A DNA stretch of 64,000 nucleotides from Parapedobacter tibetensis. Its GTDB lineage: Bacteria > Bacteroidota > Bacteroidia > Sphingobacteriales > Sphingobacteriaceae. Numbering within the stretch: the first letter of the stretch is position 1; each line of letters begins with the position of its first letter. The notes under the pieces were generated by a model. It saw only the letters and a list, made by a program, of their open reading frames with translations, had not been told where the DNA came from and did not search any database. Shown here piece after piece: positions 39,998 through 49,450 of this stretch. The stretch covers positions 310,001 to 374,000 of the forward strand of contig NZ_JAMKQJ010000003.1 of NCBI RefSeq assembly GCF_024643205.1, given 5' to 3'. Made by a program: the position numbers and the translations under genes.

Positions 39998-40936
39998 ATG
40001 AATAAGCATATGATAATCAGTCTCTCGGTTGCTAGTATTGTGGCTGTATTGGCATCCTGCCAACCGCATTCGAAGGATGGACAAAATGGTTCAGTTGAAC
40101 CAAAAGAAACGGTTGCCAGCCAGGACATAAAGCCCGCTGAAAGTGGCTATGCAGACGTAAACGGACTAGAAATGTATTATGAGATTTACGGAAAAGGTAA
40201 ACCCATCGTACTTCTGCATGGTTCCTATATGAATATACCCATGAATTGGTCGCATATCATACCCTTATTGGCCAAAGACCGGAAAGTAATCGTAACGGAA
40301 ATGCAAGGCCACGGCCGCACAAGGGATATATCCCGCGAATTGAGTTACGAAGGTATGGCAGACGATGTGTCCGGCTTGCTCAAGCACCTCGAAATAGATA
40401 GTGCAGACATTTTAGGGTATAGCATGGGAGGCGGGGTAGCCTTTCAGGTAGCCGTGCGCCATCCTGAACAGGTACGCAGGCTCGTGGTGGTGGCAGGTAC
40501 CTATACGCATGACGGGTGGTGGCCCGATGTGGAGGCCAGTTATGCTACGTTCACCGCAGATATGTTCAAAGGCACACCTATAGAAAAACAATACGACAGT
40601 CTTGGAAACGATCCGGACCATTTCCCGGAATTTGTGAAGAAGGTTATCAGTATAGACCTGAAGCCTTATGATTGGTCCGAGGAGGTAAAAAACATAAAGG
40701 CTCCGATATTCATGGCCATTGGCGATGCCGACGGCGTACGATATGAGCATGCACTGGAGCTGTTTCGCGCCAAAGGCGGTGGAAAAATGGGGGATATACA
40801 CGGGCTGCCAAAATCTCGCCTGGCCATTATACCGGGCACAACCCATATAGGCATGATCCAGCGGACGGATTGGCTGATACCCATGATCACTGATTTCTTG
40901 GATTCTGACCTCAATATGGCGCCTCCTACATTTTAG
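39998..40936 (+). CDS. Alpha/beta-hydrolase lipoprotein
   Basis: 312 residues from the ATG at 39998 (a longer reading from 39929 is rejected because the signal peptide starts here). Lipobox VLASC with Cys21. The hydrolase has PIVLLHGSYMN (oxyanion HG), nucleophile elbow GYSMGGG, acid in MAIGDADGV and His in IPGTTHIGM, a complete catalytic triad. It is an envelope-anchored esterase/peptidase-like enzyme; the substrate is unknown. It is monocistronic by spacing. Confidence 0.88.
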   Translation: MNKHMIISLSVASIVAVLASCQPHSKDGQNGSVEPKETVASQDIKPAESGYADVNGLEMYYEIYGKGKPIVLLHGSYMNIPMNWSHIIPLLAKDRKVIVTEMQGHGRTRDISRELSYEGMADDVSGLLKHLEIDSADILGYSMGGGVAFQVAVRHPEQVRRLVVVAGTYTHDGWWPDVEASYATFTADMFKGTPIEKQYDSLGNDPDHFPEFVKKVISIDLKPYDWSEEVKNIKAPIFMAIGDADGVRYEHALELFRAKGGGKMGDIHGLPKSRLAIIPGTTHIGMIQRTDWLIPMITDFLDSDLNMAPPTF

Positions 40937-40979
40937 AAACGCTACTCAAGGCTCCTAGAATACAAAATGGCGGTAGACA

Positions 40980-41019
40980 GGATTTGGCCAAAGTATCACA
41001 GTAAAGCGGGATTCGTCAC
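40980..41019. repeat. Repeat element, 5' copy flanking the porin-like gene
   Basis: 26 bases (40980-41005, beginning GGATTTGGCCAAAGTATCAC) are identical to 41892-41917. Cores AGTATCAC (ending 40999) and ATTCGTCAC (ending 41019) are 20 bases apart, as in the arrays at 26.3 and 38 kb. Confidence 0.75.
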
Positions 41020-41186
41020 CAAGATGATTGAAAATTGGGAAAATAATATAGGGGGTGGTGGGAATATATAAGTGAAAAATAGTCCTATGGGAACGCTTTT
41101 AAAATCCAGAAAAACTACTAAATTGACCTGCTCCTAGACCGTCTACTTCAAAGGCGCTATAGGCCGGATAATCTTATACGAACAAT

Positions 41187-41813
41187 ATGAAACAAAGGCT
41201 GTTTTTAGTCGTAATGGCGCTGCTAGGTAGTGTTTATACATTATATGCACAAAATCAATTTGGCATAAAAGCGGGTGTTAATCTAAACTTCAATGAGACC
41301 TATGAGAGTTATGATTCGTTTAGTCAGCGTTCCACTACGTTTGGCGAGGGAACGGTCGCCCGATTTATAGGCGGGGTATACGCAAGTTTTAATATGACTG
41401 GCAAATTTTACATACAGCCCGAATTACTGTATTCGCAGCACTATAACATCATCGAGAAAAGCGGCGACAACTGGCGATCCCTCCGCGAAGCCAAGGTGGA
41501 TTATTTGAATATACCTGTACTCATACAGTATGAGGCTGCTTCGGGGTTGAAATTAGAGGCAGGCCCCCAGGTTGGCTTTCCAATTTATTCGCCAGAGATC
41601 GTGGAGGGAGGACCTAATGTCATTGAATCCATGCGCATATTTAATATCGGTGTGGCTGGAGGCATCAGCTACCAAATTCCTAATGTGGGGATCGGTGTCT
41701 TTGCTCGCTATACCGAAGGCTTGTCCAATATAACCAAGGAAGAGGTCGGCAGGGATAAGGACAGGTTCTGTTCTTTCGGGCTAAGCTATGCGGTGAGCGC
41801 GCTGTGGCGGTAA
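41187..41813 (+). CDS. Porin-family outer-membrane beta-barrel protein
   Basis: 208 residues. The signal peptide ends at about 21 (TLYAQ). Barrel strands are typical of the PorT/OMP_b-brl group in Bacteroidota: FGIKAGVNLNF, KFYIQPELLYSQHYNII, VDYLNIPVLIQYEAASGLKL, EAGPQVGFPIY, and a terminal GLSYAVSALWR. It is probably an outer-membrane protein of unknown function. Identical repeat segments lie on each side of the gene. Confidence 0.88.
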   Translation: MKQRLFLVVMALLGSVYTLYAQNQFGIKAGVNLNFNETYESYDSFSQRSTTFGEGTVARFIGGVYASFNMTGKFYIQPELLYSQHYNIIEKSGDNWRSLREAKVDYLNIPVLIQYEAASGLKLEAGPQVGFPIYSPEIVEGGPNVIESMRIFNIGVAGGISYQIPNVGIGVFARYTEGLSNITKEEVGRDKDRFCSFGLSYAVSALWR

Positions 41814-41881
41814 GCGCAGGATGTGGTGTGATGGTAAATGAATAAGACCACATGGAGGCGGGAAACTACAGCAAGTGGTAA

Positions 41882-41932
41882 AAGCATCACCGGATTTGGC
41901 CAAAGTATCACAGTAAAATGGGGATATGTCAC
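41882..41932. repeat. Repeat element, 3' copy flanking the porin-like gene
   Basis: Contains the 26-base exact match to 40980-41005. Cores AAGCATCAC (ending 41890), AGTATCAC (41911) and ATATGTCAC (41932) are 21 bases apart. Confidence 0.75.
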
Positions 41933-42127
41933 AAAAATGGCGGGAAGGAAAACCAGCGGCTTCCAACGGGCGGAAGACAGCTATGTGGTACCTACATATA
42001 TGGTATAGGAATATCTACCACCAGTATCGATTTTTATGTTGTGTTTGTCAAGAATATACCTTACTTTTAATCTTTATAGGCGCATATCAAAATCAAAGAG
42101 AACCCTATTAACATTAAACCAAATTAT

Positions 42128-42355
42128 ATGATACCACTATTTTCAAACATTGGATTGCAAGAGATTGTCTTATTGCTTTTTTTTATACTCCCCACCCTAG
42201 TCGTGTATTTTTACTGTTTATTTCACGCAGCTATCAATAGAAATATACCGGGATGGCATCGCTTGCTTTGGTTTTTCGTCATACTGAGCCTACCTCTTCT
42301 GGGGAGTATTGCCTACTGGATGATTGGGAGGAAAGCAACGAAAGTAGTAGCTTAG
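42128..42355 (+). CDS. PLDc_N-domain small membrane protein (paralogue 3 of 4)
   Basis: 75 residues, two hydrophobic helices, signature GWHRLLWFFVILSLPLLGSI then AYWMIGRK. It is closest in form to the 17858 and 19091 proteins. It is followed after 66 bases by a fourth family member in the same direction. Confidence 0.8.
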   Translation: MIPLFSNIGLQEIVLLLFFILPTLVVYFYCLFHAAINRNIPGWHRLLWFFVILSLPLLGSIAYWMIGRKATKVVA

Positions 42356-42421
42356 GTTCTGAGAGCTGAGCGTTATGAGGAAATGACGCTGCTCGCTTTT
42401 TGGGCTGCAACAAAAAAGACT

Positions 42422-42643
42422 ATGATAACACTATTTCTAGGCACACAGGAAATTATCCTATTAGGGCCAATCTTGCTCACCGCAGTGTTGTACCTCTATT
42501 GCATCGTCCATTGCATAACGAACAATAAGCTACAGGGCAACAGCAAGCTGCTTTGGCTGATCATCATACTTGTGGCTCCGTTTATTGGCAGCCTCATTTA
42601 CCTGATTGTGGGGAGGAAAGGCAGTCGGGAAGGAGTGACGTAG
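42422..42643 (+). CDS. PLDc_N-like small membrane protein (paralogue 4 of 4)
   Basis: 73 residues from the ATG at 42422 (an earlier ATG at 42383 is possible). Same two-helix plan: ILLGPILLTAVLYLYCIVHC and LLWLIIILVAPFIGSLIYLI then VGRK. It is more divergent than the other three: GSIAYW has become GSLIYL. Confidence 0.7.
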   Translation: MITLFLGTQEIILLGPILLTAVLYLYCIVHCITNNKLQGNSKLLWLIIILVAPFIGSLIYLIVGRKGSREGVT

Positions 42644-42709
42644 GTAAAAGGGACATAAAAAACCTCCTTATCAACAGGTAACTAATTAGAAACCCGAAAT
42701 GGCGTAGGG

Positions 42710-42787
42710 ATGAAGTGGTGTTTGTTCATATTGGCCCTGCTATTGATTGGTACGATCTCGCATTTGCGGCCCATGGTAAAATATCGC
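42710..42787 (+). pseudogene. Orphan signal-peptide-like start
   Basis: ATG followed by KWCLFILALLLIGTISHLRP, a convincing hydrophobic leader, but the frame then runs antisense through the lipoprotein gene on the other strand without protein-like sequence. It may be the cut 5' end of a lost exported protein, comparable to 38316-38450. Confidence 0.3.
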
Positions 42788-43150
42788 CTATTCTGCATGC
42801 GCTTCCAAAACATGAATACCTGCGTACCATGCTATATCTGCTGTACAAAAATGAATTTCATCATCTGTGCGCCGTCGGATCTTTATTACAATGATTTGTT
42901 CGGGGCTGTATGTATCTTCCAAATTGACCGCTGATATCAACCCATTGCCGCTATACCCATCTGGGAGAAAACGCGTCAAACGGTGGATGTCTTTTTTCTC
43001 GAATTGGACCAAAGGCCCTGCTGGACAACCGTCCCCCTTACGTAAAAAAGTAACCCGGAAAACATCTTCTTCGAAATTGTCACTTTTCTCACAAGACTGC
43101 AATCCAACGAATAGTATGGATATGATAGCAAATAGTAATTTTCTTTTCAT
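42788..43150 (-). CDS. Small lipoprotein (paralogue of 27251-27625)
   Basis: 120 residues from the ATG at 43150-43148 (a longer reading from 43192 lacks sense). Signal peptide with lipobox-like LQSC. The mature part EEDVFRVTFLRKGDGCPAGP, DIHRLTRFL and LISAVNLEDTY aligns along its length with the 27251 protein, about half of the residues being identical by eye. The function is unknown. Confidence 0.75.
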   Translation of the reverse strand: MKRKLLFAIISILFVGLQSCEKSDNFEEDVFRVTFLRKGDGCPAGPLVQFEKKDIHRLTRFLPDGYSGNGLISAVNLEDTYSPEQIIVIKIRRRTDDEIHFCTADIAWYAGIHVLEAHAE

Positions 43151-43305
43151 AATCAGTCGGCTTTGGTATGGATAACGTTTAATGCCGCACAAATGCTACA
43201 CATTCTTCGCATACTCGCTTCATCATTAAGAAGGCTATGCACGTGATATATGAAGTATAATGGGGTATTTGCAAATTCTTTTGTATTTTTAGCACTGGAC
43301 ATAAC

Positions 43306-44391
43306 ATGATGGTAGGAAGGAAAGTAATCATATTTATAGCGTTAGGTGTTCTTTTTGGGCGGGTTGTTAGTGCGCAGGAATCGGTAAGCCCCGATTGGAT
43401 TCGTCCAGATCACGCTAGTGCGGATGCCGTTTGGGGCATAAAAAATGGCATCGTATTTAGCCTATGGCCCTATGGCCTGGAAAATAAGGAACATCGATAT
43501 GGAGGCGGGCCGTGAGGGCTGATCCGCGTAGGGTATGAAAGTGAAGGTGCTATTTATATGATAAACTTCCTGGCAATAGAGCCGGTTGTAGATGGAAAGA
43601 TAGAGTTCAGCGAGATTTCTCCTTCCGCAGTAGATGGCTTATGGGGAAAGCTCTTATGGGCTGGTGACGGACCGACCCCGGGATTCTATCACCCTTCAGC
43701 GAAAACCCGGGGGGTTGTTAGCCACATCGGTGAGGGTGACCTAGCGGCCAAGGAGCTTGCTGTCTTTGTTTTTATGGAGCGCTTTGCCAACGGTGCCGCT
43801 CCCTACCTAAGGCTCTCCATCCGTAGCGACAGGCCGGAAGAATTATGCGTACAGGTGTTTAATCATGATAATAGTGCACCCATGGAGCGCTGCGCAATCA
43901 CTGCCACCATGGGTAACTACCCCCGGCTAAGACGGCTTTACTTGAAAAACCGTGTTGTTCAGTCTGAACAGCTATATGCAGGATTCGACGGAATTAACTT
44001 TATTGAAAAGGAAAGCTACCCCAGCCAGGACATGCTGGAAGACCAGGAGGGAAACCTGTGGGTATTCGCCACGGGCAACGAATCCATAGAACAGCTCCTG
44101 ACTTGGCCGGATGATTCACTGGCCAAAACGAAGTTGAACTGGAAGTATCGGCCGCCATTCAAACTTACCCAGTACTGGAAAAAGGAAAAAAGGGAAGCCG
44201 ATCCTTCGTTGGTGGTGCGGGTAAACGGTAGGGCCCGGTATTGGAGTGGAGGGAGCGGGGATGTGTCGCACTATATGCGAATTCCGGGAGGTCCATCATT
44301 CGAAAATTTTGAGCTGCGGGAAAAATATAACCCTGGCCAGAGGTTTTATTACGGCTTGACAAAGAAAACTCCGGAGGAGATAATCGATTGA
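43306..44391 (+). pseudogene. Exported protein gene interrupted by one in-frame stop
   Basis: A signal peptide (VIIFIALGVLFGRVVSAQ) and about 45 further codons end at TGA (43513-43515); the same frame then continues GLIRVGYESEGAIYMINFLA and 290 more codons to 44391 with good protein character. A CGA-to-TGA change (Arg in GGP-R-GLIRVGYE) would explain it. No frameshift is needed. Either a recent nonsense mutation or a sequence error. No family recognised beyond an exported globular protein. Confidence 0.75.
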
Positions 44392-44449
44392 GGTAGTGAT
44401 GATAGCCTACCAAGAGCACGCTATACGGTTTAAGAAATAAAACATATTC

Positions 44450-45781
44450 TTAAATAAGCATCCCTTGGATGATCTCCACGATTTTCTCATTGTTGATGAT
44501 TATCATACCGTGACGATCATCGCTGATACCCCGTTGCAATAAGTAGGTATATTTCGGTTTCCCATCCTCCATATAAGTAGGCATATACGCGAAACGAAAA
44601 CCTGCCTCGCTTTGCTGGAGAACCTGGCCAGCTTCGGTAATATGGGTAGATATGATGAAACAACACCTGCGATAACGTGAAAAGGCGCGCGTCACAGCCA
44701 CCGTGGCGTCATAGGCGTCTTTTACATTAGTCCCTTTAAACAGCTCGTCGAACACCACCAGCAGTCTTTTCCCTGCTGCCACTTCCTGAGCGACATGCTT
44801 CACCCGTAGCACTTCAGCATAGAAATGGCTATACCCCAGATTAAGGTTGTCTGAAACATTGATGGACGTATACATACCGTCAAAAGGAGTAAATCTCATT
44901 CGCGCCGCCGGCACCGGAAACCCCATATGCGCCAAATAAACGACAACGCCAAACGCCTTCATCAAGGTGGATTTGCCGGCCATATTCGCTCCTGTGAGGA
45001 AAAGCACATTGCTTTCCCTATCCAATGATACAGCGTTGGCGATGGCGTCGGTTATCCATGGATGATAAAAACCGTCTACATCGAGGTTTGCGATATCTGT
45101 CGATGCCGAAGCAAAGGCAAAACCTCGCTGTGCGGCAATATTCCCCACCGCACAATAGACATCCAGCTGCAAGACGAGATCGATTAGCTTGGCCAGCTGA
45201 TTGCCGTATATCAACTGGAGCAGTCGATCAAATCGAACTATTTCGGCGAATCCCAGCCGCCGTGCATGGGCCTTCTTGTATCCTATTTTCAATGCCTCGC
45301 TCTGGAGTACCGTATCAGCTTCCTTAAGTTGTTGCCAAAAATCCTGTGGGACATCGCGTTTCAGGAGCGCGGATATAAAGCTGCTCAACACATGGAGGTA
45401 CCTGAGGGTCGCCTCAACATCCGCTTGCAAGGCTTCATAACCCAGGCCCGTGCCTAGTGATTGCCCTATTTTTTTTCCGGCCACATAGAGAAACGACGTT
45501 AAGAGATTGTGCTTCGTAGCGCGGTGCAGGTAATCCGTTACCTGATCATGCTGCTCAGAACTTATCGGCAAGGTTACCTCCTCCTTGCTAAAGAACGCGA
45601 TGACAGCCGATCGATTGTTGATCTCCTCCACCGTTGTCAACGGCTTTCTGAACATCGATTCCAGGAGACGTTCACCGCCCCGGGTCCGGGTTTGATTGAG
45701 AAGTGAAAAGATGCTCTGGTGTTTAAACTTGCCTAGCAAGTTTAGATCATCAAGTGTTTGTTTGTCTGCCTCAAACGCCAT
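44450..45781 (-). CDS. MutS-like ATPase, second of a tandem pair
   Basis: 443 residues. It contains a MutS lever/clamp region (about 20-220) and the MutS ATPase: Walker A TGANMAGKSTLMK (about 260), LNLGYSHFYAEVLRVKHV, Walker B VVFDELFKGTNVKDA and ISTHITEAG. The mismatch-reading domain I (Phe-x-Glu) and the connector domain are absent, so classical mismatch repair is unlikely. It overlaps the preceding paralogue by one base (TAATG). It is the last gene of the long SusC-to-MutS operon. Confidence 0.88.
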   Translation of the reverse strand: MAFEADKQTLDDLNLLGKFKHQSIFSLLNQTRTRGGERLLESMFRKPLTTVEEINNRSAVIAFFSKEEVTLPISSEQHDQVTDYLHRATKHNLLTSFLYVAGKKIGQSLGTGLGYEALQADVEATLRYLHVLSSFISALLKRDVPQDFWQQLKEADTVLQSEALKIGYKKAHARRLGFAEIVRFDRLLQLIYGNQLAKLIDLVLQLDVYCAVGNIAAQRGFAFASASTDIANLDVDGFYHPWITDAIANAVSLDRESNVLFLTGANMAGKSTLMKAFGVVVYLAHMGFPVPAARMRFTPFDGMYTSINVSDNLNLGYSHFYAEVLRVKHVAQEVAAGKRLLVVFDELFKGTNVKDAYDATVAVTRAFSRYRRCCFIISTHITEAGQVLQQSEAGFRFAYMPTYMEDGKPKYTYLLQRGISDDRHGMIIINNEKIVEIIQGMLI

Positions 45782-47115
45782 TATCCTTCATGTTTTCCTG
45801 ATTCCAAAATGGCGATGATGCCTTCGTTTTTGACGATCATCATCCCGTGTCTATCTGCGGTAATCCCTTCCTTTAATCGGTAGGTGTAGTGTGGCCGCTC
45901 TCCATGCATTTCTGTGGGTAAGTATTTGAACACGATATTCTGACACCGCTCCCCTAACACGGCGCCTGCTTCGATAATGTGTGTGGAAACCACAAAAAAA
46001 CCGGTATTTGTGGAGGCAAAGGCTTCCGTGACGGCAATGGTGCCATCATATGCATCCTTCACGTTGGTGCCCCTAAACAGTTCGTCTACGACGACCAGCA
46101 GGCGCTTGCCCTTCCCTAGATATTGAGCCACAGTCTTGATGCGTAGCACCTCAGCGTAGAAATGACTATACCCCATGCTGATGTCATCTGCGAGGTTGAT
46201 GGTTGTAAACATCCCGTCCAGCACAGAAAAAGTCATATCAGAAGCGGGCACGGGAAAACCCATATGGGCGAGGAAGACAGTTATCCCTAGGGTTTTCATC
46301 AGCGTGGATTTGCCAGCCATATTGGCACCGGTGAGTAAGAGTACATTGTGCGAAGCATCCATCGTCACAGTATTGGGTACCGCAGCGTCGACTGCCGGAT
46401 GGAACATATCGATAATGGATAATGTATTCCCGCCATCTAAAGCGGTGGCAAATGCAAACCGCTGGGTTTTGCCCACCTTCGCCACGGTAATGTAAACATC
46501 GAGATGGTAGATCATCGCCAACAGTTGTTGGAGCTGTTCATGGAGTTGAAAGCGAAAAAGGCGGTCGTAGTGTACGTTCCGCTCGTGAACCAGCTTCCGC
46601 TTCCTGTTATCTTCGACAATTGACGACCTATTGAACTTCTCCAGGAGCTGTTGGATGCGCTGTAAGTCATTCCAATATGCGGGTTCGGCGTCCTCCGCTA
46701 CCGCATCTACGAAATTATAGAGTGCATCCAGCAGGGCGATGCAAGCCCGTATACCGTGGGCAATCTGCTGATAGTCCGTATCTGCAGCGGTATAGCTTTT
46801 CAGCTTCTGCAGCATGGTGCTGTCCATAGCGGATAGCTGGGTGCGAGCATCGCGATTTGCCAGAAAATGCTCAATGGCATCAAACCACTCTGATTGAAAG
46901 GGAAACGGCATATCCCGTTGCTGGAAGTAGCGGATTATGCCGCTCCGCCTACTGATGCTGGCCAAGTCGGAAAAGGGTTGCTTGAACATCGCTTCCAACA
47001 CCTCCGTTCCGCCCCGTGTATGGGTTCGATTAAATCGGTCGAAGACCGATTGTGGCCGCCCGGTTCCGAACACCTGTAGATCTGCCAAGGTCTGTTTGTC
47101 AATAAGAAAAGCCAT
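45781..47115 (-). CDS. MutS-like ATPase, first of a tandem pair
   Basis: 444 residues, same plan as its neighbour: TGANMAGKSTLMKTLGITVF, ISMGYSHFYAEVLRIKTV, VVVDELFRGTNVKDAYDGTI, VSTHIIEAG. The two probably form a heterodimer, since MutS proteins work as dimers; this is inference. Its start is eight bases after the GldG-like gene, so it is co-transcribed with the ABC transporter. Confidence 0.88.
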   Translation of the reverse strand: MAFLIDKQTLADLQVFGTGRPQSVFDRFNRTHTRGGTEVLEAMFKQPFSDLASISRRSGIIRYFQQRDMPFPFQSEWFDAIEHFLANRDARTQLSAMDSTMLQKLKSYTAADTDYQQIAHGIRACIALLDALYNFVDAVAEDAEPAYWNDLQRIQQLLEKFNRSSIVEDNRKRKLVHERNVHYDRLFRFQLHEQLQQLLAMIYHLDVYITVAKVGKTQRFAFATALDGGNTLSIIDMFHPAVDAAVPNTVTMDASHNVLLLTGANMAGKSTLMKTLGITVFLAHMGFPVPASDMTFSVLDGMFTTINLADDISMGYSHFYAEVLRIKTVAQYLGKGKRLLVVVDELFRGTNVKDAYDGTIAVTEAFASTNTGFFVVSTHIIEAGAVLGERCQNIVFKYLPTEMHGERPHYTYRLKEGITADRHGMMIVKNEGIIAILESGKHEG

Positions 47116-47123
47116 AGATATGC

Positions 47124-49442
47124 TTATTTTGCCCGGCGTCTAAACCAAACCAACAAATAGCCGAGTGCTGCCAGCAACGGGATCACTCCGGTGGCTATCC
47201 ATTTTGTAGCCTTAAATCCCCACTTTGCAATCCAGATGTCATTGTCAGTAAAGGGGGGGCGAGCGATATCCAGCGGCACTTCATCATCGGACATCCAATA
47301 AAACGACCCCACGATTACGGTATGGTTTGCTGCTGGGATATCTTTACGACTCCGATTAAGCTCGCCATTGCTGATACAATCGGCATCGCCGAGGACGATG
47401 ATTTTCTGTGTTTTTCCACCGATGCTACGCTGCAGTGCCACCGCGGTGGGCAAAGCTGCGGTTTCTACCTCGCCCGCGGCGGGATTTATCGTCACATGAT
47501 CATCAACGAAATCTTGAGTTTCTAACTCGTTCCACACCCCTGAAGAGTCGGCCTCTAATAGCGGTATGGCGGTATATCCCAGTTCGCGTGCGCCAGAGAA
47601 ATCGATCCCGGCTACGGCAGGCATCACGACCACCTGCTTACGCTCACGTACCCGTGAGAAATGCCGGGCCAGCTGACCCGATGCCTTTGAAGGTATGGCG
47701 AAAATCATATCGGCTTGGTAATTTTCACTTGGTTTAACGAGTCTTCCTTCCATCAGGTGCACGCCAAAAAGCGCAGTCACGGGGCCCATGCTTTCCTGTC
47801 TTCCGGGTTCGGCAGCAATCAGCAGGTTGCCTCCACGATCAATGTATTTTCTCAAGTGCTCCATCTGGCTCTCCGGCATGGCGGTTTTCATATCGGCAAT
47901 AACGAGGATATTGATATTATTTGGCACCTCCTTATCGAGCGTCAGCTGCTGGAAGTCAAATCCTTGGTTAATGAGCGAGTATCGAAATGTCTTTTCTTGC
48001 GCAAAGCGATTGTAATCTCGATCACCCGTTTTGATACAGTCGCGTTCGCCATGTCCTTCCACGAATCCAACTTTGGGCAACGTGTCTACCAATCGTTTGA
48101 AAGCAACGCTGATTTCGCCCTCTGAGGGGAGGAGCATGGGGTCGTCAAAGACACGCAGCACGGTCTGTTGTCCACTGTCGCGTTCCAATACCTTCGTGTA
48201 ACGGTAATTTTCGCCGGCAAGTGTCTGCTGAATGGCTCCGAGCTGGTTTGCCGGCATAAAGACGGTCGAGTCTACGCCATAGCTGCGGGCGACCTTCCCC
48301 ATGCGTTGCTCATCATTCAATGTGGGGTAACGATGGTTCAACGATTCCTCGTTATTGCCCTTGGCGTAGTAGCGCACGTATTTCATCTTGATCTCAGGCT
48401 TAAACCGCAGGTACTCTTTGAGCCGTTTCATGTCTTCCAACTCTGCCCTAGGCATCCCCATCCAGAGTAGGCGGTCTTGATCAAGGGCATTGGCATAGGT
48501 GGTGATGGTGAGTCCGCCTTTCACCTGGTCTACAATCTCTTGACTGGCCGGTGTCAGTGTACGCAGTTTCGTACGTGTGGCATCATAAAAATACATCATG
48601 GCGGGGCGCGAGCTCACGTAGCCAATCAACACGGCTAAGCCCACGGCCAGCAGATAGCGCCCCAAGGATACGGTAAAGCGTATTTTTTGCCGTACTGCTT
48701 TAAACCGCAGGATTGATAGGCTCAAGAAAAGGCCGATCACCGTGATGAAGTAAATCACATCTTCACTACTGATGATGCCGCCGATGAATTCATTTGTCCG
48801 ACCACCAATAGACAGCCAAAACATGATATCGCGCACAAAGTCTACATCTTGCCAGAGCTGGCTTACGTAGTTCAGCACGGCAAATACGGCAAAGGTGCCC
48901 ATAGCCGCCACCACTTGATAAGATGTCATGCTCGACATGAAGAGGCCTACGGCGCCATAGCCGCATATCAGCAAAAATATACCCAATATGCCGGGAAGGG
49001 TGGCCAGGAAGTCGAAGTTCTCGATGACGAACACACCGTAGAGGTCAAAGGCAAACACGACCCCTGTCATCATCAGTGCATAACAGACAATGGCTAAAAA
49101 TTTGCCGAAAATAATCTGGGCATCGCTGATAGGCGACGCATACAGCAAATTGATGGAGCCGCTGCTCAATTCACGGCTCATCATTCCCATGGTCAGCAAT
49201 GGGGTATAGAAATACAGGTATCCCAGCAATTTGGAAAAGAACCCGCGCCATGGGTCAGTATATAAGTTAAGGGTGACACCGTTCAGTTCAAAGCCAAGCT
49301 CCTTCGAATTGACGAAGTTGCCCAGTGCATCGGTAAAGACGATGCTGGCCTGAATCGTAAAAACAATAAGGATAAGCCAAGCAATCGGTGAATAAAATAG
49401 CAATTGTAATTCGGTGCGTGCTATTCTCGTAATCTGTCTCAT
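47124..49442 (-). CDS. ABC-2 permease fused to GldG/ABC-auxiliary domain
   Basis: 772 residues. The N-terminal third is an ABC-2 permease with six membrane segments (FYSPIAWLILIVFTIQASIV; GMMSRELSSGSINLLYASPI). A further membrane segment (about 260) is followed by a large periplasmic GldG/ABC_transp_aux domain (LTITTYANALDQ; VGFVEGHGERDC; NILVIADMKTAMPESQMEHL), and a final helix anchors the C-terminus before RRRAK. It works with the ATPase at 49451. Related to gliding-type GldFG transporters, but a gliding role is not implied. Confidence 0.9.
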   Translation of the reverse strand: MRQITRIARTELQLLFYSPIAWLILIVFTIQASIVFTDALGNFVNSKELGFELNGVTLNLYTDPWRGFFSKLLGYLYFYTPLLTMGMMSRELSSGSINLLYASPISDAQIIFGKFLAIVCYALMMTGVVFAFDLYGVFVIENFDFLATLPGILGIFLLICGYGAVGLFMSSMTSYQVVAAMGTFAVFAVLNYVSQLWQDVDFVRDIMFWLSIGGRTNEFIGGIISSEDVIYFITVIGLFLSLSILRFKAVRQKIRFTVSLGRYLLAVGLAVLIGYVSSRPAMMYFYDATRTKLRTLTPASQEIVDQVKGGLTITTYANALDQDRLLWMGMPRAELEDMKRLKEYLRFKPEIKMKYVRYYAKGNNEESLNHRYPTLNDEQRMGKVARSYGVDSTVFMPANQLGAIQQTLAGENYRYTKVLERDSGQQTVLRVFDDPMLLPSEGEISVAFKRLVDTLPKVGFVEGHGERDCIKTGDRDYNRFAQEKTFRYSLINQGFDFQQLTLDKEVPNNINILVIADMKTAMPESQMEHLRKYIDRGGNLLIAAEPGRQESMGPVTALFGVHLMEGRLVKPSENYQADMIFAIPSKASGQLARHFSRVRERKQVVVMPAVAGIDFSGARELGYTAIPLLEADSSGVWNELETQDFVDDHVTINPAAGEVETAALPTAVALQRSIGGKTQKIIVLGDADCISNGELNRSRKDIPAANHTVIVGSFYWMSDDEVPLDIARPPFTDNDIWIAKWGFKATKWIATGVIPLLAALGYLLVWFRRRAK

Positions 49443-49450
49443 TTTTCTAG

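Noticed and set aside
43513..43515. TGA as a selenocysteine or reassigned codon
   Set aside because: No selenocysteine-insertion element or conserved Cys context was seen, and the surrounding sequence suggests Arg at that place.
15500..44400. Integrative element with attachment sites
   Set aside because: No integrase, relaxase or flanking direct repeat could be found at the borders; the Arm-type domain belongs to the methyltransferase.
44450..47115. Mismatch-repair mutS genes
   Set aside because: Both proteins lack the mismatch-recognition and connector domains and are about half the length of MutS, so a repair name would mislead.
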